This document shows positions 59,271 through 64,000 of a DNA stretch of 64,000 nt, piece after piece (position 1 is the first letter of the stretch; each line of letters begins with the position of its first letter). Both the position numbers and the translations under genes were made by a program. The stretch comes from Prevotella sp. UBA2725 (GTDB lineage Bacteria > Bacteroidota > Bacteroidia > Bacteroidales > Bacteroidaceae), in the NCBI GenBank assembly GCA_002353825.1, contig DEKJ01000043.1, forward strand, positions 33,479 through 97,478, written 5' to 3'. The notes beneath the pieces are model-generated. The model searched no databases, was not told the DNA's origin, and saw nothing but the letters and a program-made list of their open reading frames with translations.

Positions 59271-61763
59271 TTACGGCATGGTCCAGTCGATTCCCAACGG
59301 GTTCCCTTTCATGTTGAGGACCCATGGTAGCTCACTTTCTGTATCAATCCACATCACACTACCATCCACATCTGCTGCTACTTTGATGTCACCATTGTAT
59401 TCCGCTATCTTCCTCCAGGTTATCCTATCGTAGACGAACTGACCTGTGTCTTGCAGGCTCTTCAAAGCTTGCCGGGAGATGAAGAGGAAAGTGCCATTGG
59501 CACGGTAAGTTTTCCCCGGTTTCTGCGGAGAGTCCCAACAAAAGCCAGTTGCATTCTCAACGACCTCTTCAGAAATGATGTACTTCGTACCATTGCAACT
59601 AATGATCACTCTTTCCTTCGTCTTTTCAACATTCAATTTCCACGTACGATATTGTCTATTGAGAACAAAGGAGACCGTAGAAGGATCGTCTGAATGAACA
59701 TCCATATGCACGGGTTGAATAGAGATATACTTGTCTTGTCCAGCCACAGGATATTTTCCAAGCATGGCCCAGATAAGCCACGACGACATGGCACCGGAGT
59801 CATCATTTCCCGGGAGTCCATCAGGTGTATCGGAATAGTATTTGTTTACAATACTTGCCACTCTCTTCGAGGCGAGGTCCGTGCGTCCAATATAAGCATA
59901 GAGATAAGGTGTGAGAAACGAAGGCTCATTGCCCACATTATAATGCTCATTGTCGAAGAAGATATCGAGACGATGACAGAAAGCAGAATCACCTCCACAC
60001 AGCTTGATGAGCGTTGGAATGTCGTGTGGAATAGAGAGTGAGTATTCAGCCGAAAGCGCCTCGTAGAAGAAGGTGTCCCACCATGCTATATACCATGGAG
60101 CGACCTTTGTGTCAGGAGTATATGAAATCTTCGGGCTGAAGACCTTGGAGTGGCCCCACGTCACGGAGTCAAGCCAGTGGCCTTTAGCATCCTTCGGCAT
60201 GATGAATCCACGCATGCCTTGCCATTTGTAGTCGGAGCGCCATAGATTTTGCCAGTTCTTGGATCGCTTAAGATATTTACGGTATAGTTTCTCTTTTCCG
60301 AGGCCTTTCGCTACCTGAGCGATGCACCAGTCATCATAACTATATTCCACTGTACGCGTCCCGGCGCGTGGAATGCCATAAGGAATATATCCGAGCGTGT
60401 TATATTCCTTCAGTCCGCCTCTACCCTCTTTCTCATCGTTCGTAGGCGGCACCTCCGCATCTTTGAGCATGGCTTTGAGCGCAAGGTTATAATCGATGCC
60501 TTTCAGTCCACGGGCAAACGCCTCCGCGATCACAACCTCCGCATTGCTTCCTCCCTGCGTACGGCCGTTGCAGTCGCCACTTCGTGCATCCGGCATATAG
60601 CCATCGTGCTGATAGATGTTGAGCAGCGCATTGATCATCCGCACGGCGTCCTCCGGATAATACTCCATCAGCAGTGGGAATGAAGTACGGTAGGTGTCCC
60701 AGATGGCATAGTAGTCATCGAAATAAGGCTTATGAATGTTATAGCCTGACGGAGCCTCCCCCGTCTTGTCCACGGGCATGAGCAGTGTATGATAAAGAGC
60801 CGTGTAGAACATACGCATCTCTTTCTCTGAGCCTTGGTAAGTAACCTTCCCCAATCGTGTCTCCCATTGAGCACAAAGTGCTCTGCGCTGTTCATCAAAC
60901 GAAAGGCCACTAATATTTTTCCGAGCCTGATCAACGCTGACATAAGAGATGCCGATCTTCACTTCTGCAGAATCATTGTTACTGAATGAAGCTATCGCCG
61001 TCTTGTCTCCACGAATAACTACAGAACTAAACCGCGACTGAATGCAGAAATAAACCCTGTAAGGATCTCCGTTGTTCCAGCCACCGCGTACCGTGGTATA
61101 GCCTGACACTTCATTGGTTCCCGTCTGACAGATGGAAGCCGCGACCAGGAACTGTCCCTCTCGTTTGTTGGGGATGGTGTCCATGCCTAAGAAAGACACG
61201 GGATCGATGAAGAGTGCATCCGCATGACGGAAACGATAGAAGGCACAGCGGGGAGTCGTCGTTATCTCTGTTTTGATGTTGTTATAGTAGGTACACGCAT
61301 AATAACCAAGCGCAATCTTCTCCTTCCTCCTCATCTGCTCGTAGACGGGCACATGAAGCACGGTTCCATCCGGCATCAAGACACCTTGTTGAGAGGGCTT
61401 GTCAGTCTTGAGGATGGGTTGGATAAGCACATTGCCATATTTCTGTCCTCCTCCCGTCCCACTGACGTGTGTCTGCGAGAATCCTTTGACAGCCTCCGGC
61501 ATCGGAGCCCATCCTGCATTAGGCATGGAGATAGCGTCTGGGCCCGGCTTCACCATTCCGAAAGGAGCTGAAGGCCCGATGAACACACGTCCTTCGCCCT
61601 CTGAACCGATACGCGGATCCACATAATGGGTGAGGGAATGAGAGAAGAGAGGTAAAAAGAAAAAGAGAAGGAGAGACCCCACCCCGGCCCTCCCCTTCAG
61701 GGAGGGTGAAGCGTCTATATGAGCTATACGTAGATATAAATGCAGATTAAAACGCAGATTCAT
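59271..61763 (-). CDS. GH92 family alpha-mannosidase, exported
   Basis: 830 residues. GH92 enzymes are calcium-dependent exo-alpha-mannosidases of N-glycans and other mannans. Motifs: YVDPRIGSEGEGRVFIGPSAPFGMVKPGPD near the N terminus, QTHVSGTGGGQKYGNVLI, YAIWDTYRTSFPLLMEYYPE, NEPSFLTPYLYAYIGRTD and GLPGNDDSGAMSSWLIWAMLGKYPV (positions about 660-690). The ATG start at 61763 gives an odd n-region (SLKGRAGVG) that is read from an intergenic-type repeat; a GTG at 61682 would give a clean short signal peptide. It lies just after the SusD gene at 61850, so it belongs to a mannan or glycan utilisation locus. Confidence 0.88.
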   Translation of the reverse strand: MNLRFNLHLYLRIAHIDASPSLKGRAGVGSLLLFFFLPLFSHSLTHYVDPRIGSEGEGRVFIGPSAPFGMVKPGPDAISMPNAGWAPMPEAVKGFSQTHVSGTGGGQKYGNVLIQPILKTDKPSQQGVLMPDGTVLHVPVYEQMRRKEKIALGYYACTYYNNIKTEITTTPRCAFYRFRHADALFIDPVSFLGMDTIPNKREGQFLVAASICQTGTNEVSGYTTVRGGWNNGDPYRVYFCIQSRFSSVVIRGDKTAIASFSNNDSAEVKIGISYVSVDQARKNISGLSFDEQRRALCAQWETRLGKVTYQGSEKEMRMFYTALYHTLLMPVDKTGEAPSGYNIHKPYFDDYYAIWDTYRTSFPLLMEYYPEDAVRMINALLNIYQHDGYMPDARSGDCNGRTQGGSNAEVVIAEAFARGLKGIDYNLALKAMLKDAEVPPTNDEKEGRGGLKEYNTLGYIPYGIPRAGTRTVEYSYDDWCIAQVAKGLGKEKLYRKYLKRSKNWQNLWRSDYKWQGMRGFIMPKDAKGHWLDSVTWGHSKVFSPKISYTPDTKVAPWYIAWWDTFFYEALSAEYSLSIPHDIPTLIKLCGGDSAFCHRLDIFFDNEHYNVGNEPSFLTPYLYAYIGRTDLASKRVASIVNKYYSDTPDGLPGNDDSGAMSSWLIWAMLGKYPVAGQDKYISIQPVHMDVHSDDPSTVSFVLNRQYRTWKLNVEKTKERVIISCNGTKYIISEEVVENATGFCWDSPQKPGKTYRANGTFLFISRQALKSLQDTGQFVYDRITWRKIAEYNGDIKVAADVDGSVMWIDTESELPWVLNMKGNPLGIDWTMP
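61676..61706 (-). repeat. CCCTCCCC repeat inside the GH92 N-terminal coding region
   Basis: A CCCTCCCC-TTC-AGGGAGGG hairpin (61688-61706) with the flank GACCCCACCCC (61676-61685). In the minus frame it codes SLKGRAGVGS. It is an inverted copy of the repeat at 61800-61835, 94 bases away. Confidence 0.7.
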
Positions 61764-61799
61764 ATATATTATGCTTTTGTTGCTTTGAGGTATTGCTTT

Positions 61800-61835
61800 C
61801 CCCTCCCTGAAGGGGAGGGGTTAGGGGTGGGGTCC
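61800..61835 (+). repeat. CCCCTCCCTGAAGGGGAGGGG repeat upstream of GH92
   Basis: CCCCTCCC-TGAA-GGGGAGGGG followed by TTAGGGGTGGGGTCC. It shares this flank, in opposite orientation, with the copy at 61676-61706. It lies between the SusD stop and the GH92 start and may affect read-through into GH92. Confidence 0.7.
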
Positions 61836-61849
61836 CCCCTCTTCGTCTA

Positions 61850-63469
61850 TTAGTATCCCGGGTTCTGTTCCCACGTAGGATTCACAGAGAGTACATCCTG
61901 ATGAATGGGGAAGATACGTTTCGTCTTGTCGAAACTTGCCGAAGCATTACTCTTGTAGTGCGGGAAGTATTCGTCCTCGAAGTGGCCGAAGCGGATCATA
62001 TCGTTTCTGCGCCAGTTCTCATCGAAGAACTCACGTCCGCGCTCATCGTAGATTTCCTGCAAGGTCGGTGTGTGGTCAATCTGCGGTGCATGAACATAAG
62101 CGCGGATCTGATTGAAAAGCGCCTTCGCCTCGTCACCGTTCGTACCTTTCCGCACCAGTGCCTCACATTTCTCCAGCAGAATGTCAGCATAACGGAAGAT
62201 AGGCACATCGTTGCTCTGGTTACGGCCATTCTTAAAGTCACTGTCGATGACGAAGAACTTGATAGGACGGTTGCCCTGGCGCCATCCCGTCAGATTATCA
62301 CCAACATCCATCGTTGTCATATCTCCGTTGACAACTGTGATGCTTTTCGTCAGCACAAGCGGATTACCTGCCCTGTCCTTGGCCACAACACTCGTCGGAA
62401 GCAATGTTTTCGGGTCATAGATATGCACGGTGTCGCGCAATACGCAGTTGTTACGCTCATCGCCCTTGAGTGAGAAGAGGCTTGCAAACTCCGGAGTCAT
62501 CGTCATGTAAGCGCCACCCGAGTTAGAGAGCTTCATGCCATAATAGCTTGGGTTCATCGACTTCACATCCTTGTAGCTGTTGGCGCGTCCATACTGCATG
62601 CCCTGAGCCGTCTGCGTGTCGTAAGGCATGGCATAGATGAAGTCCTCCACATTAAGATCTGTGTTGTTAGGCGCAAACTTGAAGCGGTATGCCATCGAAC
62701 CGAGGTTGAACTTCTTACTGTTGATGATGTCGTCGCAGATCTTGATACAATCGTCGAGCTTCTCGTTCGTAGCCGTAGAGGCATCATACTGATCCACCGA
62801 TGCAGCGGTGTAGACTGGCCAGTTGATATACAGCTTGGCAAGCAGTGCCTCTGCCATCCATCGGCTCGGCTCGCCATAGACACGGCTTCCTGTAGCCGTA
62901 GGCAGTGTCGGGATGATGTCGAGGAGTTCCGATTCAAGGTATTTAGCGACGTCAGCGCGTTTCTGTCTTTCTTTGACATCAGCGTTAGGCAGATTCTTGG
63001 CGAGATAAGTCTCATCGATGATAGGGACATCCCCCCATCCGTCCATCATGACGAAGGTGAAGTAGGCTCTCATGGCTCGTGCCAGGTTCTTGATACTGTC
63101 GTTGGCATCACTATTGATGATCTCATTGGCTTTGACGCAGCCCGTACCGAGATCCGTCATCCAGCCTATCGTATTGTCCGTGTAGGAAAAGGTGTGCAGA
63201 CTCGGGTGAGCGTAAGTACTGGCGTCGACCCAGTTTCCACTGTAGGATACAGCTGTCATCTCATCGCTTGAGAGTTCCATGGCCTCCATAAAGCGGCGGC
63301 CAAGAGGACCTCTGAACTGATTGTATATTCCAGTCAGTTGCGCTGATATTGCTACGTCACTGTTAGGATATTTCGTGTATTGTGAGTCAACAGGCGTATT
63401 GAGATCCGTGCAGCTCGCTGTGAGCATTGCAGCACCAGCCGCAATACAAAGCATTATTTTAGATTTCAT
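61850..63469 (-). CDS. SusD/RagB-type surface lipoprotein (second locus)
   Basis: 539 residues. Lipobox LTASC with the lipidated Cys at 20. SusD landmarks are ARAMRAYFTFVMMDGWGDVPI, YADILLEKCEALVRKG, the YDERGREFFDENWRRNDMIRFGHFED block near residue 485 and IFPIHQDVLSVNPTWEQNPGY at the C terminus. It works with the SusC barrel encoded 18 bases upstream and with the GH92 enzyme downstream. Ligand is likely a mannose-rich glycan from the enzyme context (inference). Confidence 0.93.
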   Translation of the reverse strand: MKSKIMLCIAAGAAMLTASCTDLNTPVDSQYTKYPNSDVAISAQLTGIYNQFRGPLGRRFMEAMELSSDEMTAVSYSGNWVDASTYAHPSLHTFSYTDNTIGWMTDLGTGCVKANEIINSDANDSIKNLARAMRAYFTFVMMDGWGDVPIIDETYLAKNLPNADVKERQKRADVAKYLESELLDIIPTLPTATGSRVYGEPSRWMAEALLAKLYINWPVYTAASVDQYDASTATNEKLDDCIKICDDIINSKKFNLGSMAYRFKFAPNNTDLNVEDFIYAMPYDTQTAQGMQYGRANSYKDVKSMNPSYYGMKLSNSGGAYMTMTPEFASLFSLKGDERNNCVLRDTVHIYDPKTLLPTSVVAKDRAGNPLVLTKSITVVNGDMTTMDVGDNLTGWRQGNRPIKFFVIDSDFKNGRNQSNDVPIFRYADILLEKCEALVRKGTNGDEAKALFNQIRAYVHAPQIDHTPTLQEIYDERGREFFDENWRRNDMIRFGHFEDEYFPHYKSNASASFDKTKRIFPIHQDVLSVNPTWEQNPGY

Positions 63470-63487
63470 ATTCTTGTCAGTATTAAA

Positions 63488-64000
63488 TTAGAAGTTGACC
63501 TTTGCACCAATCATGATCGTACGTGTGTGCGGATAAACACTCCATCGATACTCCACACCAGGGTCGATACCGCCGAGGTTCACCTCAGGATCGAGGCCTT
63601 TGTAACCTGTGATTGTGAAGACATTGTTGCAGGTAGCATAGAGCTGGAGGCTCTGAATCCATCCGTTAAAATGATGGAAGGTGTAGCCGAGCGTCAGTGT
63701 CTGCATACGGAAATAGTCACCATTCTCAAGGAATCTTGTGGAAGGAACATTTGAGTAAGTATCTGTTACTGGACGGTCATTGATAAACTCTTTCATCACA
63801 TTCTTGCCACCTGAGAAGAAGTCAGGAGCCGTGTAGTGAGCACGGAGCCCGTCATATATCTTATTGCCGAAGACACCAGTGAAGAACATCGTCAGGCTCC
63901 AGTCCTTGTAGCCGAAGGTGTTGTTCCATCCGAGAGTGAGCTTAGGTTGTGCATTGCCCACGATGGTGCGGTCCTTGTAACCTGAGTTCGGGATAAGAAA
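63488..64000 (-). CDS. SusC/RagA-type TonB-dependent transporter, C-terminal part (cut by window end)
   Basis: About 170 C-terminal residues are visible and the frame stays open to base 64000. The typical end pattern is present: GYKDRTIVGNAQPKLTLGW, a barrel region with FTGVFGNKIYDGLRA, LGYTFHHFNGWIQSLQLYATCNNVFTITGYKGLDPEVN, and the last strand RTIMIGAKVNF. It is the transporter partner of the SusD protein and is co-transcribed with it. Confidence 0.92.
   Translation of the reverse strand, partial: FLIPNSGYKDRTIVGNAQPKLTLGWNNTFGYKDWSLTMFFTGVFGNKIYDGLRAHYTAPDFFSGGKNVMKEFINDRPVTDTYSNVPSTRFLENGDYFRMQTLTLGYTFHHFNGWIQSLQLYATCNNVFTITGYKGLDPEVNLGGIDPGVEYRWSVYPHTRTIMIGAKVNF

Overview
The window comes from a Bacteroidales chromosome, most likely Prevotella or a close relative. 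Evidence for this is two SusC/SusD pairs, a FadL-like outer-membrane protein, the Bacteroidetes order of ATP synthase genes (atpDC...BEFHAG), and many promoters of the Bacteroidetes form TTTG-N(19-21)-TAnnTTTG. Nearly all the sequence is accounted for by about 58 protein genes, one tRNA-Ser(GGA), and several families of small intergenic repeats. No phage, transposase, CRISPR array or rRNA was seen.

Layout. 0-5.4 kb: 5' end of a malic enzyme gene, a TetR regulator, an exonuclease/rRNA methyltransferase pair, and a LytS/LytR-type two-component pair. 5.8-20.2 kb: genes that fit import and dismantling of peptidoglycan fragments. These are an NlpC/P60 endopeptidase with a Tat-signal dipeptide epimerase, then a transglutaminase-like protein, a serine hydrolase and a sodium:solute symporter, divergent from a NamZ-type (DUF1343) exo-muramidase, which is followed by SusC and SusD genes. 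A tRNA-Ser, a short J-protein gene and a foldback element lie inside this stretch. 20.3-27.6 kb: an acyltransferase-like protein, a glycosidase-like lipid/cell-envelope protein (GHL10), a HAD phosphatase, a FadL-like porin, a Gly/Tyr/Trp-rich secreted protein and prmA. 28.0-31.9 kb: a four-gene minus-strand operon (WG-repeat protein, LTA-synthase-like sulfatase, PAP2 phosphatase, trmO). 32.0-39.5 kb: a galacturonate operon, uxaC-exuT-uxaB-uxaA-DUF4861. 39.6-49.4 kb: a TPR protein, the complete F-type ATP synthase operon with two extra small membrane proteins, and pfkA. 49.8-57.0 kb: an orphan secreted protein with a DEAD-like helicase, then serC-serA-DUF1015-yigZ-like-antiporter. 57.1-64 kb: two glycosyltransferases, a GH92 alpha-mannosidase and a second SusD/SusC pair, cut by the window edge.

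The most unusual content is in the non-coding DNA. (i) Two ~300-340 bp foldback elements, and a third more diverged one, have terminal inverted repeats and nested mirror-ordered hairpins; one has an exact 7-bp flanking duplication. (ii) Three intergenic arrays share a period of exactly 22 bp although their unit sequences differ, and a fourth is similar. (iii) GGGCGGCC/GGCCGCCC-type palindromes recur at gene ends. (iv) A CCCTCCCC-type repeat has been read into the signal-peptide region of the GH92 gene. Functional assignments rest on motifs and family knowledge; no database search was possible.
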